DNA of 64,000 nt, taken from Streptomyces venezuelae. GTDB taxonomy: Bacteria > Actinomycetota > Actinomycetes > Streptomycetales > Streptomycetaceae. The stretch covers positions 124,001-188,000 of the forward strand of contig NZ_CP029190.1 of assembly GCF_008642295.1 (NCBI RefSeq), in the 5' to 3' direction. Positions 25,466 through 34,380 of this stretch are shown here, piece by piece. The notes beneath the pieces were generated by a model. That model was given only the letters and a program-made list of their open reading frames with translations. It was not told the origin of the DNA and searched no databases. Made by a program: the position numbers and the translations under genes. The number at the start of each line of letters is the position of its first letter. Positions within the stretch are counted from its first letter, which is position 1.

Positions 25466-26542
25466 TCAGCGCCGGCGGGCGCCCCGGGCCGCGCGCTCTC
25501 GCCAGCGGCAGTACGCGGCGGCCGGGTCGCTCCAGTACCGCCACGGGAGGGCGTCCACATAGCCGTCGACCAGCCGGAACTGGGCCAGTGCCGCAGCGTG
25601 CCGGTTCTGCCGGGTCAGGAAGTAGGCGAGCAGGTGCCGTACGTCCGCCGTGGCCGGGTGCTCCGAGGGGGCGGCGGCCACGTCCGCGAGGGCGGCATCG
25701 ACCGCGGCGATGAGGTGCGGCGCCCGGAAGTCGGCCGCTTTCGCGTCCGAGTCGTGGTGCTCGTACCAGGCGATCAGCGGCAGGGCGGTGAGCAGGCTGC
25801 CGAGCGGTGCCGCGGCGGCGGCTTCGCGGGCGAAGGACATCGCCCGTTCCTCCGAGCCGCGCCACTTCGCGCACCAGTACTGGAGCGCCGCGTAGTGCGC
25901 GCCGTAGTGGTACGGATCGCGGGCCGTGACCTCCTTCCAGATCCCGTGCATGTCCTCGTGGGAGTAGCCGAGGCCCAATCCCGCCCAGATCTCGTTGATG
26001 TAGGGAGTGGGGTCGTCCGGGTTCAGCTCCGCGGCGCGTGCGTTCTCCCGCGGCACCCGGACCAGCGTGGCGTGGAATCCCTCGAACTGCTCCCGGCTGG
26101 TGTCCTTCGCCCAACCGCCGCCGCGCAGGTGCCAGGCCAGGGAGACCGTCGCCTTCGAGCGCACCAGCGCGAGGTCCGGGTCGTCCGGACCGACGGCCTC
26201 CTCCCAGGCGTGCAGCCAGCTGCCGGGGCGCGCGGCCTGGTGGGTGCCGAAGGCACCTGCGTAGTACGAGCGGCGTGCCCAGTCGGCGCGCTGCCGGCTC
26301 GCGGCCAGCAGGTGTGCGGCCGGCTCCCACCGGCCGCGGGCCGCTGCCGCCTCGGCCCGCTCCAGCTCGGGATCGGAGGACGCTCGCCCGGTGTTCTGCC
26401 GTCCCTGGGGCAGGAAACCCAGTTTTTCGGAGGTACGGGACGAGCTCCCGGAGGAGGAATCGCCGGCGAGGCGGCGGTAGTAGGCGGTCGCCAGTGCGAT
26501 CACGATCCCGATGACGACGACGCGCGCGATCTCCACGCTCAC
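25466..26542 (-). CDS. Membrane-anchored TPR-like protein
   Basis: From GTG 26542 (AGGAAG 6 nt upstream) the protein has 358 residues. It has one N-terminal membrane helix (IARVVVIGIVIALATAYY), a Ser/Gly linker, and then a helical domain rich in Trp, Tyr and Ala (RGRWEPAAHLLAASRQRADW, DPYHYGAHYAALQYW). The spacing resembles tetratricopeptide-like helical repeats. I do not recognise a named family. It is divergent from the HEAT-repeat gene (143 bp), suggesting shared regulation. Confidence 0.65.
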   Translation of the reverse strand: MSVEIARVVVIGIVIALATAYYRRLAGDSSSGSSSRTSEKLGFLPQGRQNTGRASSDPELERAEAAAARGRWEPAAHLLAASRQRADWARRSYYAGAFGTHQAARPGSWLHAWEEAVGPDDPDLALVRSKATVSLAWHLRGGGWAKDTSREQFEGFHATLVRVPRENARAAELNPDDPTPYINEIWAGLGLGYSHEDMHGIWKEVTARDPYHYGAHYAALQYWCAKWRGSEERAMSFAREAAAAAPLGSLLTALPLIAWYEHHDSDAKAADFRAPHLIAAVDAALADVAAAPSEHPATADVRHLLAYFLTRQNRHAAALAQFRLVDGYVDALPWRYWSDPAAAYCRWRERAARGARRR

Positions 26543-26684
26543 CCCACACTTCCTGCCGGCGTCAGGCCGGCCAGTCGAACTCAACGTCGACAAGACCTCC
26601 CGACCCGGCGCGGGGTTGTACGGGAATCCGCACAGGTGGTGAGCAAGATCCGGAAGGGGCGGCGGTCGGGCTAGGATCCGCGGC

Positions 26685-28628
26685 ATGGACGAGCGGGGGG
26701 ACGGGCCGGTGGCCTGGCATGTTCTGGAAGAGGTGCCGGCGGGCTGGGAGGAGATACCGGGGCTGCTGCGCGGACTGGTGACCCCCGGGCAACGCCAGAA
26801 GGCATGGCTGCGGTTGGAGGACAAGCTCGGCTGGAGGACGGACGCTCCGCTCTTCGCCCACACGGTCACGCACCTGTTGGACCTGCTCCCCCGGCTCGAC
26901 GAGCGCCGGCTGGTGCAGGTGCTCGACTTCCTGGCCCGGCGCGGCCACAGCGCCTGCCGCAGCTCCGTCGGCGTACACCGCAGGGCGTACGAGCTGTTCA
27001 CGAACGCCTGGCCGCATGTGCTGCCCCTGGCCGGGCACCGGGCGGCGGGCGTGCGGACCGGCGCGGCCTGGGTCCTGCGCGCGATCCGCTGCGCGGACCC
27101 GGCCGCGCTGGACGCGCTGCGGGGGCGTGCCGCCGTGGAGGACGATCCGACGGCGCTGATGTCCCAACTGCTGGCGATGGGAGAGCTGTCGGAGGACCGG
27201 GAGTGGTTGCTGCCCTGGCTGGACCACGGGCATCCGCTGGTCGCGCTGGCCGCCGCACGGGGCGTGCTGGCATCGGGCGGCACGGCCGGCGCGGGCGGCA
27301 CGGACACGGCGGACGGCACGGACACGGTGGACGGTGCCGTGGGCCGTGCGGTGGCCCGGGGGCTGGCGGCTGCCGGGAAGCAGCGGCTCCCGGACGTACC
27401 GTGGTGGCCCCTCGGCTTCGAGCCGGCCGAACGCTTCGCGAAGCTGTCGGCCCCGCACCCGTACGCGTCCGCGGCGCTGGTCGAAGCTGTGGCCGGCCAC
27501 CGGGACGCGGGCCTCCGGCGCGCGGCCGTACTCGCTGCCGGCGCGCGGCTGCGGTACTGGCGCGGCCCCGCTCCGGAACTCTGGGAGACCGTGGCAGCCG
27601 GACTCGACGACGAGCCCGAGGTGGCGTCCGCGTCGGTCGGGGTCCTGGCCGGGGGCGGTGCGGCGGCAGCCCCGTACGCGGACCGGCTGGTCCGTCACGT
27701 CGAGCGGACCGGGGGCGCCGCCGGCGGGCGGGATGCCGATACGGCGTTGCGTGCCTTGGTCGGCGTGGCCGACGACAGGGCGGCGGGCTGGTACGCCGCC
27801 CGCCTCGGCAGTCACTGGCTCGACGTCGCCCCGGTGCCCGTGTCCTGGGCGCCTCTGCTGTTGCCGGTCTTCCGCCGGCGGCTCGCCGACGACGGCGGGC
27901 AGCCCCAGGCGGTGCCACGGATCCTGCGTACCCTCGCCGAGTGGGGCCCGGCGGCTTCGCCGGCGGTGCCCGAGCTGGTCGGGTTGCTGGACACGCCGTT
28001 CGCCCGTGCGGCGGCCGAAGCCCTGGGCGCGATCGGCCCGGCTGCCGCGACCGGCTCGGCTGCCGCGACCGGGCGGGCGGCCGGCCGGCTCGCCGCACTC
28101 GCCACTGCCGATCCCGGGCCGGGCCGGCACCCCTGGCACGGGGGTGCGCAGACTGCCGCCTGGGCGTACTGGCGCATCACGGGTGACCCGGAACCGGCCC
28201 TGCAGGTGTGTGGCGCGGCGGCCCGGGCGGGCCTCGGGCAACCGGTGCTGCGCTACCTGGCCGACCTGGGCCCGCAGGCCGCCGCGTACGCCGATGCGGT
28301 ACGGCCGCTGCTGACCTGCCCCGGGCAGTGGAGCCGGGTCGGCGCCGCCGATGCCTGGTGGCGGATCACCGGCGATGCGGGGCCGGCCGTGGAGGCCCTG
28401 CTACCGGAGCTGGCGCCGTTGGCCGGGCACTCGGCGCCCCCGCTGGTCCTGCGGACCGTACGGATTCTGGGCGCGATCGGCGGTCCGGCGGTGGCGGCCG
28501 TGCCCGTCCTGCACGAGGTCGCGTCCTCGCCCCGCCGCTACGGCGGAATCCCGGCGGACGAGGAACTGCTCCGGGCCGTGCGGGAGGCGCTGACGGCCAT
28601 CGAGCAGGGCTTCCCGAGCGGGCGTTGA
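26685..28628 (+). CDS. HEAT-repeat protein
   Basis: The 647-residue cytoplasmic protein is almost wholly helical, with recurrent 30-40 residue units. Examples are PLVALAAARGVLASGG, PAVPELVGLLDTPFARAAAEALGAIGPAA and APPLVLRTVRILGAIGGPAVAAVPVLHEVA, the alternating pattern of HEAT or PBS-lyase HEAT repeats. Such solenoids bind protein or nucleic acid. A 15-bp tandem repeat near 27300-27330 encodes TDTADG/TDTVDG, a low-complexity loop within the solenoid. No catalytic motif is seen. Confidence 0.8.
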   Translation: MDERGDGPVAWHVLEEVPAGWEEIPGLLRGLVTPGQRQKAWLRLEDKLGWRTDAPLFAHTVTHLLDLLPRLDERRLVQVLDFLARRGHSACRSSVGVHRRAYELFTNAWPHVLPLAGHRAAGVRTGAAWVLRAIRCADPAALDALRGRAAVEDDPTALMSQLLAMGELSEDREWLLPWLDHGHPLVALAAARGVLASGGTAGAGGTDTADGTDTVDGAVGRAVARGLAAAGKQRLPDVPWWPLGFEPAERFAKLSAPHPYASAALVEAVAGHRDAGLRRAAVLAAGARLRYWRGPAPELWETVAAGLDDEPEVASASVGVLAGGGAAAAPYADRLVRHVERTGGAAGGRDADTALRALVGVADDRAAGWYAARLGSHWLDVAPVPVSWAPLLLPVFRRRLADDGGQPQAVPRILRTLAEWGPAASPAVPELVGLLDTPFARAAAEALGAIGPAAATGSAAATGRAAGRLAALATADPGPGRHPWHGGAQTAAWAYWRITGDPEPALQVCGAAARAGLGQPVLRYLADLGPQAAAYADAVRPLLTCPGQWSRVGAADAWWRITGDAGPAVEALLPELAPLAGHSAPPLVLRTVRILGAIGGPAVAAVPVLHEVASSPRRYGGIPADEELLRAVREALTAIEQGFPSGR

Positions 28629-28719
28629 TCACCTGGCCGGGTGCATCAACGGCTGGTGAACGCGCAGACGAATGCCGACCGGGCCCGTACCGGCGACGCA
28701 CCGGCTGGGAATGCCCGTC

Positions 28720-28737
28720 GCCCGGCACGTGCCGGGC
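28720..28737. terminator. Palindrome between convergent genes, possible terminator
   Basis: A perfect 18-bp palindrome, GCCCGGCAC followed directly by GTGCCGGGC, lies 90 bp after the HEAT-repeat stop and 30 bp before the stop of the convergent litR. A loop would have to use the central bases. The rest of this 140-bp spacer shows no gene. Confidence 0.4.
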
Positions 28738-28767
28738 GCCATGGGCTCATGGCCCGCACCGCGTCGA

Positions 28768-29778
28768 TCACTTCATGACGGCCGACTCCAGGGCCGCTAC
28801 GGCCTCGGCCAGCCCCAGCGGGCGCGGCATGCCGGCCATCGCCTGGCCGGCCCAGCCGGGTCCGAGGGTCAGGACGACCGGTTTGCGGCGGGCACCGCGC
28901 ACACCCCGCTCCATCGCGGCTACATGCCGGGCCAGCGGCGGGCTCGCGGTGGTGCGTGATTGCGCCCACAGCCCCACCGCGGCCGGGCCCGTTCTGCGTA
29001 CGGCCGCGATGAGCGACTCGACCGGAAGGGCACCGCCGAGCATGCGTACTGGCATGCCTCGCTCTGTCAGGGCCGAGGCCAAGGCTTCCAGCGGCAGTGT
29101 GTGACTCTCGCCAGGAAGGCAGGCGAGGACGGTGCCGGCGCCGGGACGGTCGGCCACCGCAGGCGGCGTACTGCGCCGCAGGGCACCGGAGACGTGCCAG
29201 GAGAGGAAGTGCTCGACTTCGACGTACCTCTCTCCCGAGGTCTGCCACTTGCGGCCGACCGCCTGGAGCGTCGGCATCATCACTTCGGTCCAGGCGGTGA
29301 CCAGTCCGTGCTCGGCGATCGCGGCATCGAGCAGTTCGTCCACTGCGGCGGCGTCCAGGCGCAGAGCGGCGCGGGAGAGCCCCTTGCACTCATGGCGCAC
29401 GTCACCGAGGCGCAGGCCACTGCCCGCCCTACCGCGGGCGGGCAGTGGCCTGCGAGGCACCTGGCCGGCCTGCGGGACCGGAGCCGCCTCCGGCGGCGCG
29501 TCGTGGAGCGCCACCCGTGCCGCCTCGGAGGGTGACAGGCCGGTTGCGGTCAGGACACACATCCGCTCCAGCCGTGCCACGTCCTCGGCGGCCCACCGAC
29601 GGTGACGGCCACCGATGTGGTCGGCGGGACCGAGGCCGTAGCGGCGGTCCCAGGTGCGGACCGTGGTGGGCGCTACCCCCAGGTGCCTGGCCACCTCGCC
29701 GGTGGTCAGCCCACCACTCAACGGCACACCCCCGCCGCCGCCCCCGCCCTCGGCGCCGTCTCGTTCCCTCATCCCCAT
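28768..29778 (-). CDS. litR: LitR: MerR-family, B12-binding light-responsive regulator
   Basis: The 336-residue protein has an N-terminal MerR winged helix (LTTGEVARHLGVAPTTVRTWDRRYGLGP). A C-terminal cobalamin-binding module has a helical cap (GRKWQTSGERYVEVEH, Trp178 and Glu189-His190) and a Rossmann part whose DxHxxG motif is changed to ESHTLP (224-229). This is the CarH/LitR family, in which adenosylcobalamin keeps the protein bound to DNA until light breaks the Co-C bond. The spacing is W-x10-EH, one longer than the W-x9-EH I associate with CarH. It diverges from litS across the 41-bp operator. Confidence 0.88.
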   Translation of the reverse strand: MGMRERDGAEGGGGGGGVPLSGGLTTGEVARHLGVAPTTVRTWDRRYGLGPADHIGGRHRRWAAEDVARLERMCVLTATGLSPSEAARVALHDAPPEAAPVPQAGQVPRRPLPARGRAGSGLRLGDVRHECKGLSRAALRLDAAAVDELLDAAIAEHGLVTAWTEVMMPTLQAVGRKWQTSGERYVEVEHFLSWHVSGALRRSTPPAVADRPGAGTVLACLPGESHTLPLEALASALTERGMPVRMLGGALPVESLIAAVRRTGPAAVGLWAQSRTTASPPLARHVAAMERGVRGARRKPVVLTLGPGWAGQAMAGMPRPLGLAEAVAALESAVMK

Positions 29779-29791
29779 GAGCCCACTGTAC

Positions 29792-29832
29792 GACGCACAA
29801 ACGACGCATGTTGTCTGCGTCGTTAGTGCGTC
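29792..29832. promoter_or_regulatory. LitR operator: 17-bp inverted repeat
   Basis: The left arm (29792-29808) and right arm (29816-29832) are inverted repeats of 17 bp with one mismatch, built of GACGCAC and ACGACGCA units, around a 7-bp spacer TGTTGTC. It lies 13 bp before the litR start and about 100 bp before litS. It would control both divergent genes, including autoregulation of litR. Confidence 0.75.
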
Positions 29833-29935
29833 CAACACTGAACACGAGCCCGTGGTCGCCGCGCGCAGCACGACCGGCGGGGTTTCGGCGGACGGCCTTC
29901 CGTTGCCGCACGACGCCGTCAGGAGGACTCAGGCA

Positions 29936-30628
29936 ATGATCACCAGCGCGCTGTCCACCCTCGCCCCGTCGGAGGTAGTCCGGTACGAGGAGGAACTGGC
30001 CCGCGGCCTCGTCGCTGCTGATGAGGCGGCGTTCGCCGCCATCTACCGGCGCTGGGGTTCGCTCGTTCACAGCATGGCGGCTCGGTCACTGGGTGACGCC
30101 CACGAAGCGGATGACGTGACCCAGCAGGTCTTCCTGGGCGCCTGGCGCGGTAGGGCCGGATTCCGCCCCGACCGGGGTTCTCTCGGAGCCTGGCTGGTCG
30201 GCATCACGCGGCGCAGGATCGTAGACGCGCTGGATGCCAGGACGAGGCGTCTGGCACTCATCGAATCGGCCGCCCGCTACGCCGACCATGCCGGGAACGA
30301 TGATGCAGCACCGGACCGCGTCCTGGACCGGATACTTCTCGTCGAGGCCTTGTCACGACTGCCGTGCCAGCAACGGGAGGTTCTCCACATGGCCTTCTAC
30401 GACGACCTCACACAGGCACAGATCGCGGAACGGACCGGCATGCCCCTGGGGACCGTGAAGAGCCACGTCCGCCGCGGCCTGTGCCGGCTGCGCCTGGTGG
30501 TCGGACAGCCTCGCGGCAACGGCACGGGCGCGTCTCCCCCGCGCAGCACCGCCGCATCCGCCGTTGCCCTCACACCGGAAAGAAGACCGAGACCCAGGAA
30601 CTCACCCGGACTCCGCACGGAGGGATGA
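29936..30628 (+). CDS. litS: LitS-like ECF sigma factor
   Basis: The 230-residue protein has sigma region 2 (FAAIYRRWGSLVHSMAARSLGDAHEADDVTQQVFLGAWRG) and region 4 (ALSRLPCQQREVLHMAFYDDLTQAQIAERTGMPLGTVKSHVRRGLCRLR). It has no region 3, so it is an ECF sigma factor. AGGAGG lies 9 nt upstream of the ATG. Its position across the operator from LitR and beside the crt genes matches LitS of Streptomyces coelicolor, which directs light-induced crt transcription. A basic Pro-rich C-terminal tail runs into the next gene. Confidence 0.85.
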   Translation: MITSALSTLAPSEVVRYEEELARGLVAADEAAFAAIYRRWGSLVHSMAARSLGDAHEADDVTQQVFLGAWRGRAGFRPDRGSLGAWLVGITRRRIVDALDARTRRLALIESAARYADHAGNDDAAPDRVLDRILLVEALSRLPCQQREVLHMAFYDDLTQAQIAERTGMPLGTVKSHVRRGLCRLRLVVGQPRGNGTGASPPRSTAASAVALTPERRPRPRNSPGLRTEG

Positions 30629-30633
30629 TTCCC

Positions 30634-31314
30634 ATGACCTCACGGATTCACCTCACCATGGCTGCCTCGGCAGGCGCCTGTGTACTGGCCTTCGGGACGG
30701 CAACCCCGGCCATACCCGCCCAGCAGGAAGAGGCCAGGGTGTCCGTCTTCCACGGCATCCCCGGGCTGACCGTGGACGTGTACGCCAATGGTCAGGAACT
30801 GCTCAGCGACTTCAAGCCCGGCACGGTGACCGACCCCAAATCCCTCGACGCCGGGAGCTACGACATCGAGATCTTCGCAGCGGGCAGGGGACCCGACGGC
30901 GCTCCGGCCCTGGAGAAGAAGGTCGAGGTGCCCAAAGGCGCCAACGCCACCTTGGCCGCTCACCTCTCCCCCGACGGCAAGCCCCGGCTGACGGCGTTCG
31001 TCAACGACGTGTCCAAGGTCGACACCGGCAAGGCGCGCCTGACCGTCCGCCATGTCGCGGCGGCACCCGCCGTCGACGTCCGGGCCGCCGGGCAGCCGGT
31101 CTTCACCGACCTGACCAACCCCAAGGAGCAGACCGCCGAAGTCGACGCGGGCACAGTCAACGCCGACGTGGTGCTCGTCGGCACGGATACCGTCGTCATC
31201 GGACCGGCCGGCCTGAAACTCAAGGACGGCACCAGCAACGTGGTCTACGCCTGGGGCAACGCGCAGGCCAAGAACCTGGACCTCAAGGCCCAGACGTTCG
31301 GCGGCACGCAATAG
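30634..31314 (+). CDS. DUF4397 secreted protein
   Basis: The 226-residue protein has a signal peptide (LTMAASAGACVLAFGTATPAI) and two DUF4397 beta-sandwich units: VSVFHGIPGLTVDVYANG...GSYDIEIFAAG and LTVRHVAAAPAVDVRAAG...VNADVVLVG. It starts 5 bp after litS with GGAGGG 9 nt upstream, so it should be co-transcribed with the sigma factor and be part of the light response. The family is extracytoplasmic and of unknown function. It occupies the position where anti-sigma or lipoprotein genes (litA/litB) sit in S. coelicolor, as I recall. Confidence 0.85.
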   Translation: MTSRIHLTMAASAGACVLAFGTATPAIPAQQEEARVSVFHGIPGLTVDVYANGQELLSDFKPGTVTDPKSLDAGSYDIEIFAAGRGPDGAPALEKKVEVPKGANATLAAHLSPDGKPRLTAFVNDVSKVDTGKARLTVRHVAAAPAVDVRAAGQPVFTDLTNPKEQTAEVDAGTVNADVVLVGTDTVVIGPAGLKLKDGTSNVVYAWGNAQAKNLDLKAQTFGGTQ

Positions 31315-31355
31315 CCGTCACCTTTCGGGCAGGAAAACGTGAGGTCTGATCGTCT

Positions 31356-32627
31356 ATGGCCGACAGCACAAGAACTCAACCCGTCACGGTGGACTGCGTG
31401 ATCGTCGGCGCAGGGCCCGCCGGTACGGTCCTTGCGTACCTGCTTGCACGCGGTGGGGCGAGCGTGCTGCTTCTGGAGTCGCGAGGCGACTTCGATCGCC
31501 GCTTCCGCGGGGACACTCTGGCTCCGAGAGTCCTGGACTACCTGGACTCGCTCGGTTTGGCCGAACGAATGCTCGACGAGATTCCACACGCCCGGGCTCA
31601 CCAGGTGCGCTGGACCAGCGGGGGCAGGACCTGGGGTGTGAGTGACTACCGGCTCGCGAGCAAGAGGCACCCCTACTACGCCCTGATCCCACAGGCGCTG
31701 TTCCTCGCCCACTTGGTCGCAGCCGCCGAGCAGTACTCAGGATTCCGCATCGAGATGAACTCCCGGGCAAGCCGCCTGCTCAAGCGTGCCGATGGACGGG
31801 TGGTGGGCGTGGAGTACACGCGGAGCGGAGTGCGCCACCCGGTGCACGCCGGACTCGTCGTGGCAACCGACGGCCGCAACTCCAAGCTGCGCCAGTTGTC
31901 CGGCATACAGTCACGCGAACTCGGCGCGCACCTCGACATCCTCTGGTTCACGCTGCCCAGACGGCCCGAAACGGACCCGGCACTCTCCGGCCTCGACCTC
32001 TTCTCCGGCCGAGGCACGTTCATGGCACTGCTGAACCAGGTCACGACCTGGCAGTTGGGCTATACGATTCCCGCCGGCTCCATGGAAGGTTTCCGGGAGA
32101 AGGGCGTCACTCCCCTTCACGACGCGGTGCGCGAGACGATGCCTTGGCTCTCCGATCGGATCACCGAGCTGACCGACGTCAACCAGCTCACCCTGTTGTC
32201 GGTGCGCATTACCGAGCTGGATCGCTGGTGGCGGCCCGGGCTTCTCCTTCTGGGAGACGCCGCACACGTCATCTCTCCCGTGGGGGGAAACGGAATCAAC
32301 TTCGCCATCGCCGATGCTGCGGAGGCAGGAAACCGACTTCTTCCCGTTGTTCGCGGCGGCGCGAACTCCGACGAATTCGACAGCGCCTGCGTCCGTATCG
32401 AGGCAGCGCGCCGGCCGTCGGTTACCCGGGAACAGCGCTCTCAGATTCGTATCGAGCGCAGCAGCGTCGCCAGGCTGCGAGCCGGCGCGCCGGGTCCGGC
32501 GCTGCCGCTCCGCGTGATCGCCACGGTCCCGGGACTGCCGGCTCTCTCCGGGTGGCGGGCGGCACGCGCGATCCGCATCCCCGCACCCAGCCGCGAGATC
32601 CTCGGAACAGTCTTGGAGATCACCTGA
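31356..32627 (+). CDS. FAD-dependent monooxygenase
   Basis: The 423-residue protein has the PHBH-fold flavin motifs: VDCVIVGAGPAGTVLAYLLARGG (12-34), LVVATDGRNSKLR near 170, and LLLLGDAAHVISPVGGNGINFAIADA near 300. This is the group of aromatic hydroxylases and geranylgeranyl-reductase-like enzymes. It follows the DUF4397 gene by 41 bp on the same strand, so it may be LitS-dependent. It might modify a carotenoid or quinone, but its substrate is unknown. Confidence 0.85.
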   Translation: MADSTRTQPVTVDCVIVGAGPAGTVLAYLLARGGASVLLLESRGDFDRRFRGDTLAPRVLDYLDSLGLAERMLDEIPHARAHQVRWTSGGRTWGVSDYRLASKRHPYYALIPQALFLAHLVAAAEQYSGFRIEMNSRASRLLKRADGRVVGVEYTRSGVRHPVHAGLVVATDGRNSKLRQLSGIQSRELGAHLDILWFTLPRRPETDPALSGLDLFSGRGTFMALLNQVTTWQLGYTIPAGSMEGFREKGVTPLHDAVRETMPWLSDRITELTDVNQLTLLSVRITELDRWWRPGLLLLGDAAHVISPVGGNGINFAIADAAEAGNRLLPVVRGGANSDEFDSACVRIEAARRPSVTREQRSQIRIERSSVARLRAGAPGPALPLRVIATVPGLPALSGWRAARAIRIPAPSREILGTVLEIT

Positions 32628-33165
32628 ACGCGGCCGGCCCGGTCCTGCCGAGGGCAGACCCGGGTGAGCGGGGGTCCCTGGGCCGTTTTGGGCGCGCGGT
32701 GCCGCCGGGCTGACTCACGCCGGTGCAGCCGCGTCCTGGAGACGCGCAGGCCCAGCCGTAGCGGGTTGGCGGCCCGACGGTGCATGCCGGCGGGGCGTAC
32801 CCCGTGGGATTCAGCGGCGGCCTCGGACACGCGCTCCGCGCCGGAGGTCCTCGCTGACCTGCCCTGGGGATGGCACCGTGTCGTCCCTGATCGACCGCAT
32901 CCGGACTCGCCCGCCGAATCGAAGTGACACGCGGGCGGGTCAGGGTCGTGGGCTTACCTGAGCTGGAGCGGAACGTGGACATCTACAGCGTGCGTGTCCG
33001 GGTGGCCGCTGCCAACGGCTCCCTCGGCGGCGCGATCAGCGCCGATCCCGGCGTGGCGGGCCTGGCTCCGCCGCCGCCTCGGGTCCGCGACGGGTGTCGC
33101 GCGGCGGATTCCGGGTTCGTGCGCATCGCCCCGGGCGGCGGGCCCGTCGCCCGAGGGCGGGCACG
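32628..33165. other. 538-bp spacer without a recognised gene
   Basis: Short frames occur on both strands, but none shows a ribosome binding site, a sensible composition and a known motif together. It separates the lit genes from crtYTU and must hold the crtY promoter. I found no long inverted repeat comparable with the litR operator here. Confidence 0.4.
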
Positions 33166-34380
33166 GTGAGCCGGCGGGCCGAGGACATGTCCGACGTGGT
33201 GGTCATCGGGGGCGGCGCCGCCGGTCTCAGCCTCGCCCACCGGATCGTCGGGATCGGCGCCGCGACCGTGACCGTGGTGGAGCCACCCGACGGCCCCCTG
33301 CGCGCGGCCGAGCGGACCTGGTGCTTCTGGGACGAGGGCGGCAGCGACCTCGACGAGGCGGTCACCGCCTCCTGGCCCCTGCTGCGGATCCACCGCCGGG
33401 ACGGCAGCGCCCTCACGGTCGATCCGGCCCCGCTGCGCTACCGGATGGTGCGCTCCGCGGCGTTCGAAGGGCTGGTGCACGCGCGGCTGGCGGGCTCCTC
33501 CGGCGGACGGGTCCTGCGCGCGACCGCGGACGCCGTTCGCGAGGTCCCCGGGGGCGCAGAGGTGCGGTGCACGCCCCCGGACGGCCGGCCCCTGACGCTG
33601 CGCGCCCGGCACGTGTTCGACTCCAGGCCCCCGCGCGTTCTGCCGCCCGCCCGGACGCAGCTGTTCCAGCACTTCCGCGGCTGGTTCGTGCGGACCGGTA
33701 CCGAGCGGTTCGACCCCGCGGTCGCCGATCTGATGGACTTCCGTGTGCCACAGCCCCCGCGCGGGCTCGCCTTCGGCTACGTCCTCCCGCTGGCCGCCGA
33801 CCGCGCGCTCGTGGAGTACACCGAGTTCTCCCGTACCCCGCTGACCACCGACGCGTACGAGGCGGCGCTCGGCCACTACGCCCGCGAGATCCTGGGCTTG
33901 GGCGCGTACACCGTCGAGACCGCCGAACAGGGGGTCATCCCGATGACCGACGGCCGGTTCCCCCGGCGGACCGGGAAGTCGGTGTTCCGGATCGGGACGG
34001 CGGGCGGTGCGACCCGTCCGGCCACCGGCTATACCTTCGCTGCGGTGCAGCGGCACAGCCGGGCCATCGCCGCCGCCCTGCACGAGGGCCGCGCCACCGT
34101 ACCCCCGCCGCACGGGCGGCGGGCGCTCGCCATGGACGCGGTCGTCCTGCGCGCCCTGGACACCGGGCGGATCGACGGACCCGAGTTCTTCGCCGACCTG
34201 TTCCGCCGTACGCCGGCGGAGCGTCTGCTGCGCTTCCTCGACGGCGCCACCTCGCTCCGGGAGGAGTGGGGCATCGGACTGAGCACCCCGGTGGGCCCGA
34301 TGCTCCGCACCGCACTCGAACTGCCCTTCCTGCGCCGCCGCCCGCACCCCGCCCCACCAGCCGGAGAGAGCCGCCGATGA
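33166..34380 (+). CDS. crtY: Lycopene beta-cyclase CrtY
   Basis: The 404-residue flavoprotein has VVVIGGGAAGLSLAHRIVG near its start, ERTWCFWDEG (a lycopene-cyclase signature), FDSRPP, FRGWFVRTG, MDFRVPQ and FGYVLPL. These motifs identify the bacterial CrtY family, which closes both ends of lycopene to give beta-carotene. GTG 33166 has GAGGG 8 nt upstream; ATG 33187 is a possible internal start. Its stop overlaps the crtT start (ATGA), as expected for the crtYTU operon. Confidence 0.92.
   Translation: MSRRAEDMSDVVVIGGGAAGLSLAHRIVGIGAATVTVVEPPDGPLRAAERTWCFWDEGGSDLDEAVTASWPLLRIHRRDGSALTVDPAPLRYRMVRSAAFEGLVHARLAGSSGGRVLRATADAVREVPGGAEVRCTPPDGRPLTLRARHVFDSRPPRVLPPARTQLFQHFRGWFVRTGTERFDPAVADLMDFRVPQPPRGLAFGYVLPLAADRALVEYTEFSRTPLTTDAYEAALGHYAREILGLGAYTVETAEQGVIPMTDGRFPRRTGKSVFRIGTAGGATRPATGYTFAAVQRHSRAIAAALHEGRATVPPPHGRRALAMDAVVLRALDTGRIDGPEFFADLFRRTPAERLLRFLDGATSLREEWGIGLSTPVGPMLRTALELPFLRRRPHPAPPAGESRR

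Noticed and set aside
32664..32927. An 87-codon frame in the spacer before crtY
   Set aside because: There is no ribosome binding site, the composition is Arg/Ser-rich, and there is no motif; I treat it as chance.
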